Positions 30,017-39,417 of a stretch of DNA of 64,000 nucleotides are shown here, in pieces. Made by a program: the position numbers and the translations under genes. Under the pieces are notes generated by a model, which saw nothing but the letters and a program-made list of their open reading frames with translations, was not told the DNA's origin and did no database searches. The stretch comes from Novipirellula galeiformis (lineage in GTDB: Bacteria; Planctomycetota; Planctomycetia; Pirellulales; Pirellulaceae), in NCBI RefSeq assembly GCF_007860095.1, contig NZ_SJPT01000002.1, forward strand, positions 806,001-870,000, read 5' to 3'. The stretch's first letter is position 1, and each line of letters starts with the position of its first letter.

Positions 30017-30114
30017 TCAATCGGCCGTCGCCAACGCGGAACGAGAATGCGAACGTCTCACGCGGCTCGATTTGATCCACGAACGTTGAGCGGCGATACC
30101 GCCGAGACGTTTCT

Positions 30115-30178
30115 CGCGAACTGTATCGGCCGCGAACTGTATCGGCCGCGAACTGTATCGGCCGCAAACTGTATCGGC
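30115..30178. repeat. Four-copy 16-bp tandem repeat
   Basis: Four head-to-tail copies of CGCGAACTGTATCGGC (last copy with one change) lie in the gap between the convergent giant gene (ends 30016) and RRM gene (ends 30531). Confidence 0.92.
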
Positions 30179-30286
30179 CCGGAGTCGACACCGCGACGGG
30201 CGTTCCCGCTTTCGGACAACTTGCGAGAGCATTTATCTTTTTGCGGTAGTTACCGTCGCCAATCGGTGAACCCCATTTGGGCGAAT

Positions 30287-30331
30287 GCAGCGACAGTTTG
30301 AATCCCACGTCATTTTTCGAATGGCTCGAGC
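30287..30331. repeat. Dispersed intergenic repeat, copy 2
   Basis: About 80 percent identical to 12631-12675 over 45 bp and in the same orientation. Sits between convergent genes. Confidence 0.6.
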
Positions 30332-30421
30332 TTGTGCACGCTCTCGATAGTCGGCCTCGATGTAATTCAAGCGAGCATTTCGCGATCATTCCAACTGCGC
30401 ATAAACATTCCAGCTGCGCAT

Positions 30422-30460
30422 AAAAAAACGGCTTGCTTAGGAAGACCTATGCAAGCCGTT
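30422..30460 (-). terminator. Rho-independent terminator of the RRM gene
   Basis: A perfect 10-bp stem (AACGGCTTGC / GCAAGCCGTT, 14-base loop) at 30427-30460 is followed on the minus strand by a run of seven T at 30428-30422. It lies 70 bp past the stop of the minus-strand gene. Confidence 0.85.
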
Positions 30461-30530
30461 CGATATTTCAAGCGTATCAAAACGTGCCCTCGGAAAAGGG
30501 CGAGCGAATCAACAGCACAACCGTGAGGTC

Positions 30531-30950
30531 TTAGTAGCGATCGCCACCGCGACCACCACCACCACTGCGACCGCCACCGCCGCCACCGCCGTAGCCACCG
30601 CCACCGCTGCGACCACCGCCGCCGCCGCCACCGTAACCGCCGCGACCACCGCCGCCGCCGCCACCGTAACCACCACGACCGCCACCGCCGCCGCCACGCT
30701 CTTCGCGAGGACGAGCTTCGTTAACGGTCAAGGAACGACCGTCATGTTCTTTCTCGTGCAACCCAGTGATAGCCGCCTGTGCTTCGGCATCGCTGCTCAT
30801 TTCGACGAACCCAAAGCCTTTGCTACGACCGCTATCGCGGTCGGTGATGACTTGGGCACTTTCGACCGTGCCAAACTCTGAAAACAAATTTTCCAGATCC
30901 GAACTTGAGACAGCAAAGCTCAAGTTCCCACAATACAATTTCCTTCCCAA
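30531..30950 (-). CDS. Glycine-rich RRM RNA-binding protein
   Basis: The start is set at TTG 30950, since an AGGAG ribosome binding site (30958-30962 on the minus strand) is spaced 7 bp from it and the product then begins MGRKLYCGNLSF like its relatives. An earlier in-frame TTG would lack such a site. The 139 residues hold one RRM (about 3-83) with RNP2 (LYCGNLSF) and RNP1 (KGFGFVEM), then a Gly/Arg/Tyr-rich tail of repeated GGGGGYGG-like units (about 88-139). This architecture is shared with cyanobacterial and planctomycete cold-inducible RNA-binding proteins. The role is probably binding of single-stranded RNA, perhaps in cold adaptation (inference). It has its own terminator. Confidence 0.88.
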   Translation of the reverse strand: MGRKLYCGNLSFAVSSSDLENLFSEFGTVESAQVITDRDSGRSKGFGFVEMSSDAEAQAAITGLHEKEHDGRSLTVNEARPREERGGGGGGRGGYGGGGGGGRGGYGGGGGGGRSGGGGYGGGGGGGRSGGGGRGGDRY

Positions 30951-31572
30951 CGCTAAACTCCTGTGCAAGGATTGACCGCCCGCCGTTGGAAGTTGCGGGC
31001 ATTAAAGACAGCGGTCTCTGGAGAGACCTACCAAGTGGGACGGAGGAAAACTGCACGCCCCGGCCTACAAATCCGGCTACGAGCTGCACGATCAACCAAC
31101 CAACTACGGTTCAATTTACTGAATTCTACTGCCGCGTATAGCCCAAAGCCCCCCCAGGACGGACGGGAATGTGGGAAAAGAAGACAAACTCGAGGGACTA
31201 GAGAGAGATCCCAAGCAAAGCTCAAACCTCAAAAACAACGCTCCTGGACGAGGCAAGTTTTCGTTCAACACGCAAATCGACGCGAACCTTTTAGCCAAGA
31301 CGGCCCGCGATCGAATTAATTGACTTTCCCCAAATCTAGCTCGACACCTCCAACTCCTCCCATTCCACCTCGCCGCCTCAGATCACCCAGGCTGTCCGGC
31401 ACCTCCGCAGCCAATTCGCGGCCTACTCGACACTCGATGACGGTGGGCCATCGCCCCAACGGTTGGGTGCCCTGAACGATCTAGGACTCTGGACGCGCGG
31501 TGCAGCTAAAGCGATGGAGACGATGGATCACCGTCGAGCAGCTTAGCCGCGTAAAACGTTGGAAAGTCGAAT
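30951..31572. other. Intergenic region upstream of the RRM gene
   Basis: No gene found in about 620 bp. On the minus strand it is the likely promoter and leader of the RRM gene. A 6-bp-stem hairpin or palindrome (GGTCTC-TGGA-GAGACC, 31013-31028) lies about 63 bp upstream of the RRM start and could be an operator or leader structure. I could not assign a promoter. Confidence 0.5.
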
Positions 31573-32895
31573 TTAATTCCAACGGTGTTTCCGCAGTTCG
31601 CGAATTGCATCGTCTCGCGTCTGTAGCACTCCATCAAGTTGTTGGTTGCGCAGGTGACTCAAGATTTTCGCATACGCCGGCCCCGCGGGAATCTCGAGTC
31701 CGGCCAAATCGGAACCCGTCAATAACGGAGCGGGATCAAGCACCATCGCAGGCAGCGACAACGCCTTTTGCACAAGCTGGATTCCGTCGCTTTCCAATCC
31801 CGTCGCCCTGACGCACTCGGATGCAACATCCAACACCACCGCGATGTCACGATCTATCAAGACCGGTTGAACCTTGGACCACGCCAACTTGTGAGCAATG
31901 CTTAACACCGGCGCCCCATGAATCGCGGCGGTCACGATGCGTTTTTCTTCATTCGACAATTTCCATCGTTTTGCAATCGACCGCAAATCCGCCAGCGCGT
32001 GTTCGCTGGCCAACAACAGACATGCCAGCGCCGATGGAAAGGAGCGGCGTCGTTTGTGCGCGAAGTATTGCGCGAGTCGATCGCCATCCATGTTCTCAAG
32101 CTCGGGTAACACGTACGCCGCCAATGATAAGGCGCGAAGATGCTCAAAACCCTGGTACGCATTTTCCGAACTCATCGTCCGTCGCATCTCAATTCCGATT
32201 CGTTCCCCACTGACCCGCACGATTTCGCTCGCCTTATCGCGAATCGACTGGGCGGTGCGGGGCTCGATTTCAAAGTCAATCGTGGTGGCAAAACGCACCG
32301 CGCGAAGCATTCGCAGCTTGTCCTCGCCGAAACGTTGATCCGGATCACCAATCGTCCTCAACACGCCTCGTTTCAGATCATCGTGGCCGGAAACGTAGTC
32401 GATGATTTGCCCCATCGCCGGATCATAAAACAAACCATTGATGGTAAAGTCACGTCGTTGGGCGTCTGCAGCCGCGTTTCCGAAATGAACGCTGTCGGGC
32501 CGACGCCCATCAAGATAGACGCCATCGCTACGAAATGTAGCAACCTCGGTCGGTTCCACCTTTGTTATTGCGGCCTCTTCACCATGCTCCGTTGCCGCGT
32601 TAGCCCGCTTTCGGGGGGCCGCCAATTTCCGATCCGGTAGAACGCCAATCACCCCAAAACTGGCTCCGAACGCCAAGGTTCGTTTGCGGCCAAACACATC
32701 ACAAATCGACTCAGGCGTCGCATCGGTGGCAACGTCGTAGTCTTTGGGATGTTTATTAAGCAGCGCATCACGCACGCACCCACCGGCGAGATAAGCGGTG
32801 AAACCCGCCGCTCGCAACCGACGAATCACGCGCAGTGCTTCTTGGGCGGATTCCGTGGAAAAATCGAAGTCGAATGGGGTGCAAGTAGGATTCAA
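31573..32895 (-). CDS. CCA tRNA nucleotidyltransferase / poly(A) polymerase family
   Basis: The protein adds CCA to tRNA 3' ends or is a poly(A) polymerase of the same class II nucleotidyltransferase superfamily. It shows AGGCVRDALL, the metal-binding pair in KDYDVATD, and later the RRDFTINGLFYD and GD-x-x-x-RFGEDKLRMLRAVRFA motifs of the head and neck domains. A polar insert of about 30 residues (Arg/Lys/Ala/Glu-rich, near residues 80-115 from this start) separates FGVIGV from VEVATFRSDG. No ATG precedes the domain, so the start is a non-ATG codon. TTG 32895 is the closest that still covers the domain (440 residues), and the open frame runs up to 33033. Start uncertain. Confidence 0.83.
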   Translation of the reverse strand: MNPTCTPFDFDFSTESAQEALRVIRRLRAAGFTAYLAGGCVRDALLNKHPKDYDVATDATPESICDVFGRKRTLAFGASFGVIGVLPDRKLAAPRKRANAATEHGEEAAITKVEPTEVATFRSDGVYLDGRRPDSVHFGNAAADAQRRDFTINGLFYDPAMGQIIDYVSGHDDLKRGVLRTIGDPDQRFGEDKLRMLRAVRFATTIDFEIEPRTAQSIRDKASEIVRVSGERIGIEMRRTMSSENAYQGFEHLRALSLAAYVLPELENMDGDRLAQYFAHKRRRSFPSALACLLLASEHALADLRSIAKRWKLSNEEKRIVTAAIHGAPVLSIAHKLAWSKVQPVLIDRDIAVVLDVASECVRATGLESDGIQLVQKALSLPAMVLDPAPLLTGSDLAGLEIPAGPAYAKILSHLRNQQLDGVLQTRDDAIRELRKHRWN

Positions 32896-33014
32896 AAACG
32901 TTGCGATTGTGTGGGTATGTGTTGGAAAAAAACGATCGGTATACGACAAACCGGATGATGCCGCGAATGAATCTACGATTGTGGACCAACCCGATCTTAG
33001 GTAAAAGCACCCGT

Positions 33015-33449
33015 ATGAGTGACAACATGCCAAGAATCGGAAAAAAGCGAGGCGTCGTGGGAGTGATCTTCCGCGAGGAAAAACTATTGATCATTCGCCG
33101 GTCCTTGACCGTCACCGCACCGGGAAAGCTCTGCTTGCCGGGCGGCACGATCGAAAAGGGCGAAAGCGAACAGTTTGCGTTGGTTCGCGAGATGCAGGAA
33201 GAGTTGGCAATCGATGTCGAACCGATTCGCCTGCTGTGGCGGAGCGTGACCCCCTGGGGAACCACCTTGGCGTGGTGGTTGTCAGCATTGGAACCCGACG
33301 TTTTACCGGTCCCGAATCCCGCGGAGGTCTCCGAATATCACTGGATGGATAGCCGGGAAATCTGTAACGCTCGCGAGATGTTGCCGAGTCTGCCTGAATT
33401 CATTCAAGCGATTCGCGCTGAAGAGGTCCGCTTAGACATCGCCTTCTAA
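33015..33449 (+). CDS. Nudix hydrolase
   Basis: ATG 33015 gives 144 residues. The Nudix box is complete apart from one change: GGTIEKGESEQFALVREMQE then ELAI, fitting G-x5-E-x7-REU-x-EE-x-G-U with Ala in place of the last Gly. The protein starts MSDNMPRIGKKRGVVGVIF, so the domain begins at once. Nudix enzymes cleave nucleoside diphosphates linked to another moiety. The substrate cannot be deduced. It is divergent from the CCA-adding enzyme gene. The open frame reaches back to 32901, but that sequence is antisense to the neighbour's first codons and is not included. Confidence 0.85.
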   Translation: MSDNMPRIGKKRGVVGVIFREEKLLIIRRSLTVTAPGKLCLPGGTIEKGESEQFALVREMQEELAIDVEPIRLLWRSVTPWGTTLAWWLSALEPDVLPVPNPAEVSEYHWMDSREICNAREMLPSLPEFIQAIRAEEVRLDIAF

Positions 33450-33619
33450 GCCGCCCGGCGTCGCCTCCGAAACCGCCGCCTCCGAAACCGCCGTCACGCC
33501 ACCGAGAGCGTTGACGGCTTACTTCACGCCCGCGAGCGGTGATTTTGCTTCACGCTCGAGAGCGGAGATTGCTTGTGCAACCGTCTCGCTCGCCACCCCA
33601 CTCGCGTTAGCGAGCCATC

Positions 33620-36600
33620 CTAGCGAGCATCCGGTCGCGTTGCGATCCTCGCCTGATCAAGCTCGCTTAGCGACAGCGCGATCCATCCTTCACGCAATTC
33701 GAGTTGGCTAATCGCCAAACTTTCGCTGGCGGGATGCATCGCCAACACATCGCTCGTCAAAGGCAAACCACGATTCGGCGAGAGCACCTTGGTGAAGATC
33801 GCTCGAATGGGCAAACGTTCTCGCATCGACAGATTCGGTCCACTGATGCTCAAGTGCCCGTCCCGGACCAACGTCGCCTTTAACCCATCAACCTTGGGCA
33901 CGTAGCTCGCCCGCACGATAAAGCGGCGCAGATCAAGCATCTCGCCACGCGTTAATTTTACGACGCGAAGCGTCAGCCATAACTTACCGTTCTCGATCTC
34001 AACGGTAATCGGCCGCGTCTTGGCGAATTGAATCATTACATCGTCAGGAATGTCCTCAGGAATCGCCGATGCTTGCTGGCCGAACAATACCATTCCCTCT
34101 TGGATCATATCGACGATCCGGCGTGGTTGATCCCTGGGAACCAATTGTTCTAACGTATTGTTCATCGATGACTGATGCACTTGCACACTCATCAAACTGT
34201 TGCGAAGAGCGCGCGGGCGTGGTGTGAACGCGCCGAGTTGCCAATCGCCAGCCAACCGATAGCGGGCGAGCAAACGGTCATTTGTCGTCTGCATGTCGGC
34301 CACTTGTGGATCAAGTTTAAGCGCCCCCAACGGGCCGAGGACCAACTTCGACAAACTACGCGCCGAATCATTGATTTGTTTATCGACTCGTTGATCGATT
34401 TCGCCGCCCACTTGGCTACGCACTTTTTCAATGGAGATTTGGTTCGACAAAGGCTCAAGCGACTCGTAGCGAGTCGTTGCGAGACTACGTACAAGGGTCC
34501 CAATCAAGGGCCAACTGTCGTAATCAGTCGCGATCCCTTGGAGTTGATTTCTGCCATTAACGTCGACCCATGAATCACCAAGCTGAACGCCATCGGGTGT
34601 AATTTCGATTGGCGTGGAGGCGAGGAAATCACTGTCACCAGCGGTTCGCAAGGCGACGGGCCCGCTGTGTCCGATCGATCGAGTTTTCACATTACCCAAC
34701 GTACGGAGGTCAATCTGCCAATGGTTTGGCGAGGGCAGTAACGCAATGCTTAGGTTACTTTTGACATGGCTGATTCCTCGTACTTGACTTCCCAACACCT
34801 GGGTGCGAATCGGAACCGATTGAGGCGCGATGGTAGGCAACATCCGTTGCAACATCGATTGGCTAATCGCCAAACGTATATTGGCGTTGCGGTAGTGCGT
34901 GTCAATCGCCGAAGCAACCTTCACTGCGATCGGATTGTCCGAATGGCGAAGGGTCTGGACCGCTTCGGCAATCTCCAAAGAAACCGTGTCAATTTCATTT
35001 GACTCTTGGTGTTCAAGTTGATTCAGCAAGCTGGCGTAATCAACCGCCCCACGCGTCCAAGGACGAATAGCGATCGCAAGCTGCTCGATTTTGTCGCCAC
35101 GAAGCCATTCACGGTGATCGGGATGCAATCCATGCCATCGGAGACGCGCCAAGAACCGCTTGGCCAACATTGCACGATCCTCACGCGAGGCTCCCGTGGC
35201 GGCCGATTCAAGTGGATCTAACAACAAAAATCGATTCCAACCTTCGGCATCACCGGTTTCGCTAAGGATCGCTCGCACCTGGGCCACAAATTCACTCGCG
35301 TCCGCTTCGGTTGCCACGTGGTTTCGCGGCGCCAACATCTGGGTATCCCCGGTCTGGCTCAGTTGCCAAATCGGTTGCCAAACGGCCACGCGGCGCTCAA
35401 TGGCGTAGCAGGCATACAGAAAATGCATCTGCGTTTCACGCGTCACCATCGCCTCCGCAGTATCCTGACCCTGTCGGCGGAGTGTATCCAGCCGTTCGAT
35501 CAACGTTCCAGCGCGAGCGCCCCCAAGACGTGGCTCGGTTCGCAACTCAGCCAACGTTTGTTGAACTCGCTCGGACCAACTCGATAGCTCCGCGAGCTCC
35601 TGGAGTTGCGAGTTTGACTGCGTGCCAGGCTCGGCACGATAGGAGTTCACAAATTCATCGAGTCGGTCTAGTTGCCGATTAAGGCTGTTGGTCACGGGCC
35701 AACCCGCGGGGCTGAGCTGATGCGATCGACGAGTGGATTCGAATACCGAAGCGGCGTCGAACGATTCGCCTGCGTCGGCAGCCGAAGAAACGTCGGGGAT
35801 CATCTCAGACGCGACGCTCGACGCCTTTGGGTTCACTGTCGGACGAGGACTTATTTTCGCAAGGACAGCGATCGATTCCGGCAACACGGAAGCTCGCTTG
35901 CGGTCGCTTGCCCTTCGTTCGCCCAGCTCCGCTTGCACGGCCTCCGGCTGCACCGCAGCAATCGTATTAAGCGGAGATTGAATTTCGGGCAGAGGCGAAT
36001 AGTCGGCAACGCCATCGACGCTGGAGGGAGCGTCGAGGGAATCCGAAAGCGAGGCTGCGATCGCGCTATGGTGTCCCGCTAACTCTTGGTGCTCATCACG
36101 GATCGGAGCGATTAGGCGTCCCGGTTTCTCGGACGGCAGGGCGACTTTAATGTCGGCCTCTGTGGAAGCCTGAGCTTTAACCGTGCTGGGATTGAGCCGA
36201 TACTCGTCGCTCGCGACCGACTCGAGATCCATGTGATCCAGATCGATCACCAATTCATTATCCGATTCGCGCGGTGCCGCCTTCGCGATGTTCGATTCGC
36301 CGTAATGCGGGTTGCGGGCCTCCGTCAACAGGTCGCTTGGGGCATCGTGCTTCTCGGTTGAAGCGAGCTCTCGCTCAAGACGTAGCGGCATACGCATGCC
36401 CCGGACGCCGTATTCCGGCCGTTCGATCGCAGCGACTTCGGCGGGGGTGGGGGCGATTTGCGGATGCAAAACTTCAAAAGTTGACTCTAGACGCGTTTCG
36501 CGAGTCCGTTCTACCGCGGTCGCGTTCACCGACGACCGCCCTTGAATGTTCGCAGGCGACTGAAACGTGACCACTTGCGAATCCCAACTCGGTCGTTGCT

Positions 36601-36730
36601 GATCGTCTGCGGATGGTCCTAGGGACTCGAACCAACCTTGGTTCATTGTTCCGTGCCACGAAACCGCGACCATAACCAGAGAAGCCGTCAATGGCCATAA
36701 AACCAGTGATCTTTTAACGTCCTTGCGCAT
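33620..36730 (-). CDS. Large exported protein of unknown function with one N-terminal membrane segment
   Basis: ATG 36730 gives 1036 residues. A single hydrophobic segment at about residues 8-24 (SLVLWPLTASLVMVAVSW), preceded by basic residues MRKDVKR, suggests a signal-anchor with the rest outside the cytoplasm. Residues about 60-330 are low in hydrophobics and rich in Ser, Glu, Ala and Pro (a likely disordered stalk). The rest (about 340-1036) looks mixed helical and strand, with no motif I recognise. It may be a planctomycete-specific envelope protein. The neighbours, a Nudix gene (convergent) and the fucose genes (divergent), do not explain it. Confidence 0.75.
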   Translation of the reverse strand: MRKDVKRSLVLWPLTASLVMVAVSWHGTMNQGWFESLGPSADDQQRPSWDSQVVTFQSPANIQGRSSVNATAVERTRETRLESTFEVLHPQIAPTPAEVAAIERPEYGVRGMRMPLRLERELASTEKHDAPSDLLTEARNPHYGESNIAKAAPRESDNELVIDLDHMDLESVASDEYRLNPSTVKAQASTEADIKVALPSEKPGRLIAPIRDEHQELAGHHSAIAASLSDSLDAPSSVDGVADYSPLPEIQSPLNTIAAVQPEAVQAELGERRASDRKRASVLPESIAVLAKISPRPTVNPKASSVASEMIPDVSSAADAGESFDAASVFESTRRSHQLSPAGWPVTNSLNRQLDRLDEFVNSYRAEPGTQSNSQLQELAELSSWSERVQQTLAELRTEPRLGGARAGTLIERLDTLRRQGQDTAEAMVTRETQMHFLYACYAIERRVAVWQPIWQLSQTGDTQMLAPRNHVATEADASEFVAQVRAILSETGDAEGWNRFLLLDPLESAATGASREDRAMLAKRFLARLRWHGLHPDHREWLRGDKIEQLAIAIRPWTRGAVDYASLLNQLEHQESNEIDTVSLEIAEAVQTLRHSDNPIAVKVASAIDTHYRNANIRLAISQSMLQRMLPTIAPQSVPIRTQVLGSQVRGISHVKSNLSIALLPSPNHWQIDLRTLGNVKTRSIGHSGPVALRTAGDSDFLASTPIEITPDGVQLGDSWVDVNGRNQLQGIATDYDSWPLIGTLVRSLATTRYESLEPLSNQISIEKVRSQVGGEIDQRVDKQINDSARSLSKLVLGPLGALKLDPQVADMQTTNDRLLARYRLAGDWQLGAFTPRPRALRNSLMSVQVHQSSMNNTLEQLVPRDQPRRIVDMIQEGMVLFGQQASAIPEDIPDDVMIQFAKTRPITVEIENGKLWLTLRVVKLTRGEMLDLRRFIVRASYVPKVDGLKATLVRDGHLSISGPNLSMRERLPIRAIFTKVLSPNRGLPLTSDVLAMHPASESLAISQLELREGWIALSLSELDQARIATRPDAR

Positions 36731-37028
36731 CCCGATCTCGTTTTCGAATAGGCGGGAATTGTTGTCTAAACGGTCCTATCCCGCTCGATAGCCATCCGTG
36801 GCAAATCTTATCAACCGCTGTACACTAGCATCGGCGATCCAACCGGCTCCATCCACAAAGGTCTTTCAAACCCGACAAAAAGACGAGAAGTCGCCATCCC
36901 CCCCAACCCACCCAGAGGATATAAAGGTCCCTTCTGACGAATCAAAATTCGTCTTTTAATGCAGCCCGCGATTTTGCTATCAGTCACCGAACTGACTCAC
37001 CTTCGCGTCCCAACCCCGATTTCGCTCC
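36731..37028. other. Divergent intergenic region
   Basis: About 300 bp between the large exported protein gene and fcl. I see no gene and no confident promoter. Confidence 0.4.
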
Positions 37029-37982
37029 ATGACTACACTCTCAGGAAAAATCTACGTCGCCGGCCATCGGGGCATGGTCGGTTCCGCGGTATGCCGTCGG
37101 TTGGCGGCTGCAGGTACCTGCGAGGTGCTGACGGCCAGTCGCGAGGCGCTGGATCTAACGCACCAAAGCTCAGTCGAAGATTTCTTTGCGGAAGAAAAAC
37201 CTGACACGGTCATTTTCGCTGCCGCTCGTGTGGGAGGTGTGCTTGCCAACGATACCTATCCCGTGGAATTCTTGGCCGATAACTTGCTGATGTCAACATT
37301 TGCAATCAATGCGGCTTATGCATCGGGGGTGAAACGCTTTTTGTTTCTCGGCAGCACCTGTATTTATCCTCGCGATTGCGCTCAACCCATCCAGGAGAAC
37401 GCTCTGCTGAGCGGTCCGCTAGAAAAGACAAACGAAGCCTACGCGCTGGCTAAAATAGCGGGCTTGAAATTGTGCCAATATTATCGTCGCCAACACGGCG
37501 TGATGTTTCACAGCGCGATGCCCACCAACCTGTACGGCCCCGGCGACAATTACCATCCCCAACATAGCCACGTATTGCCCGCATTACTGCGGCGATTCCA
37601 CGAGGCAAAAATCGCGGGCTCGCCGAGCGTTACAATCTGGGGCACGGGGACGCCACGTCGCGAATTCCTTTTCGTTGACGACCTGGCCGATGCATTGCTA
37701 TTTCTGCTGGGACAAGACAATCCACCGGACTGGGTCAACCTAGGAACGGGCATCGACCTTTCGATTCTTGAACTCGCCCAACTTGTCGCCAAGACGGTCG
37801 GCTATGAAGGCGCCGTCAAGACCGACCCCGAAAAACCAGATGGCACCCCGATTAAATGCAGTGACGTATCGCTGTTGCACCGCATGGGATGGAAACACAA
37901 GGTCGAACTCACCCAGGGACTCCGAACCACGTATGATCACTTCCTGAGCGAAGTTGAATCGGGTGAAATCCGATCCGTTTGA
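37029..37982 (+). CDS. fcl: GDP-L-fucose synthase
   Basis: A 317-residue short-chain dehydrogenase/reductase. It has the nucleotide-binding GHRGMVGSA at about residue 13, the GSTCIYP motif with the catalytic Ser/Cys region near residue 107, and the Y-x3-K pair in YALAKIAG near residue 137. These are diagnostic of GDP-4-keto-6-deoxy-mannose epimerase/reductase, which makes GDP-L-fucose with NADPH. It is followed after 172 bp by gmd, which makes its substrate, so the two form a pathway unit: GDP-mannose to GDP-4-keto-6-deoxymannose to GDP-L-fucose. Fucose is used in cell-surface polysaccharide or glycoprotein. No glycosyltransferase is adjacent, so the end product is not shown here. Confidence 0.92.
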   Translation: MTTLSGKIYVAGHRGMVGSAVCRRLAAAGTCEVLTASREALDLTHQSSVEDFFAEEKPDTVIFAAARVGGVLANDTYPVEFLADNLLMSTFAINAAYASGVKRFLFLGSTCIYPRDCAQPIQENALLSGPLEKTNEAYALAKIAGLKLCQYYRRQHGVMFHSAMPTNLYGPGDNYHPQHSHVLPALLRRFHEAKIAGSPSVTIWGTGTPRREFLFVDDLADALLFLLGQDNPPDWVNLGTGIDLSILELAQLVAKTVGYEGAVKTDPEKPDGTPIKCSDVSLLHRMGWKHKVELTQGLRTTYDHFLSEVESGEIRSV

Positions 37983-38154
37983 TGCGTTGTTCAAAGATCC
38001 TTGAACGATCGACAAGGCAACATCGTTTCGCTGGGCCCGCGTTTTTATGGCAATCACGCTGCCCAAAACGTTCCTCACAGTTCATTTCTTCGTTCACTGT
38101 CTACCCTCTTTATCTTCCCCCTTTCGCAATCTCCCCTAAACAACCGACATTGAC

Positions 38155-39189
38155 ATGGCAAACAGCACCCCGACGCCGAAAAGTGCATTAATCACCGGGA
38201 TCACCGGCCAAGACGGCAGCTATCTGGCTGAACTGCTGCTTGAGAAAGGCTACACCGTCCATGGACTCGTTCGCCGCAGCAGCACGTTTTCGACCGAACG
38301 CATCGAGCACATCTATAAAGACATTCACGAAAACTCAAGGCTCCGCCTGCATTACGGCGACCTAACGGACGGCCAAGCGTTGACGAACTTGGTACTCGAA
38401 ATTGAGCCCGACGAAATCTACAACCTGGGCGCGCAAAGCCACGTTCGCGTCTCATTTGATCAACCGGTTTACACTTTGCAAACCGTCGGCGTCGGCGCTC
38501 TGAACGTTCTCGAAGCGGCACGCTTGCTGAACAAAAAGAAGTCGGTTCGCGTCTACCAAGCCAGCAGTAGTGAAATGTACGGCGATGTCATGCAAACGCC
38601 GCAAACCGAACTGACGCCGTTTAACCCTCAGTCGCCCTACGCGTGTGCCAAGGTGTTCGCGTTCCACCAGACGGTGAACTATCGCGAAAGCTACGACATG
38701 TTTGCCAGCAACGGGATCTTGTTCAACCATGAATCCGAGCGTCGCGGAGAAACCTTTGTAACGAGAAAAATCACGCGTGCAGCCGGACGGATCAAAGTCG
38801 GGATGCAGAAAAAACTGTACCTCGGGAATCTCGATGCCAAACGTGACTGGGGCTACGCAAAAGACTATGTCGAAGGCATGTGGCGGATCCTTCAGCACGA
38901 CGAGCCCGATGATTTCGTGCTTGCCACCGGACGAACCGAAACCGTGCGCGACTTTGCGAAACTCGTGTTTCAACAACTCGACCTAAACTACGAAGACTTC
39001 GTTGAGATCGATCCACGCTACTTCCGCCCTGCCGAAGTGGAACTATTGCTTGGTGACCCGAGCAAAGCCAAAGAGAAACTCGGCTGGGAAGCAACGACGA
39101 ACCTTGAAGAACTCGCACGCATCATGACCGAGCACGATCTTGAACTGGCGAAGCGTGAAGCCCACGCGAACAGCTTCGTACCAAGCTAG
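38155..39189 (+). CDS. gmd: GDP-mannose 4,6-dehydratase
   Basis: A 344-residue extended SDR enzyme with the NADP-binding [19 protein letters not shown] near residue 16, the active-site region SSSEMYGD near residue 140, and Y-x3-K as YACAKVFAF near residue 162. [20 protein letters not shown] and [20 protein letters not shown] are strongly conserved in bacterial and plant GMD. It converts GDP-mannose to GDP-4-keto-6-deoxymannose with water release. Near-family length (about 340-370). It follows fcl on the same strand and is probably transcribed with it. The gap of 172 bp could hold a second promoter, but none is clear. Confidence 0.94.
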   Translation: MANSTPTPKSALITGITGQDGSYLAELLLEKGYTVHGLVRRSSTFSTERIEHIYKDIHENSRLRLHYGDLTDGQALTNLVLEIEPDEIYNLGAQSHVRVSFDQPVYTLQTVGVGALNVLEAARLLNKKKSVRVYQASSSEMYGDVMQTPQTELTPFNPQSPYACAKVFAFHQTVNYRESYDMFASNGILFNHESERRGETFVTRKITRAAGRIKVGMQKKLYLGNLDAKRDWGYAKDYVEGMWRILQHDEPDDFVLATGRTETVRDFAKLVFQQLDLNYEDFVEIDPRYFRPAEVELLLGDPSKAKEKLGWEATTNLEELARIMTEHDLELAKREAHANSFVPS

Positions 39190-39417
39190 ACAAGCGTCGC
39201 TAATTAAACGCTCGCCTGGGCACGGGCCTTTCGTCCACCCAGGAGAGCTGGCAAGGCGTGCAAAAACGCAAGCAAAGGAATCACCTTTGCAACCGCCTTC
39301 GCATCTTCAGGCCAACCGCTCGAGGCGCGACTCCGCCTCATAGCGACAATCTTGCGGCCACGTCTTCAATCAAGGCCATGAAATCGGGGACGTCCATTGG
39401 ACTCGATCGAGAAACCT

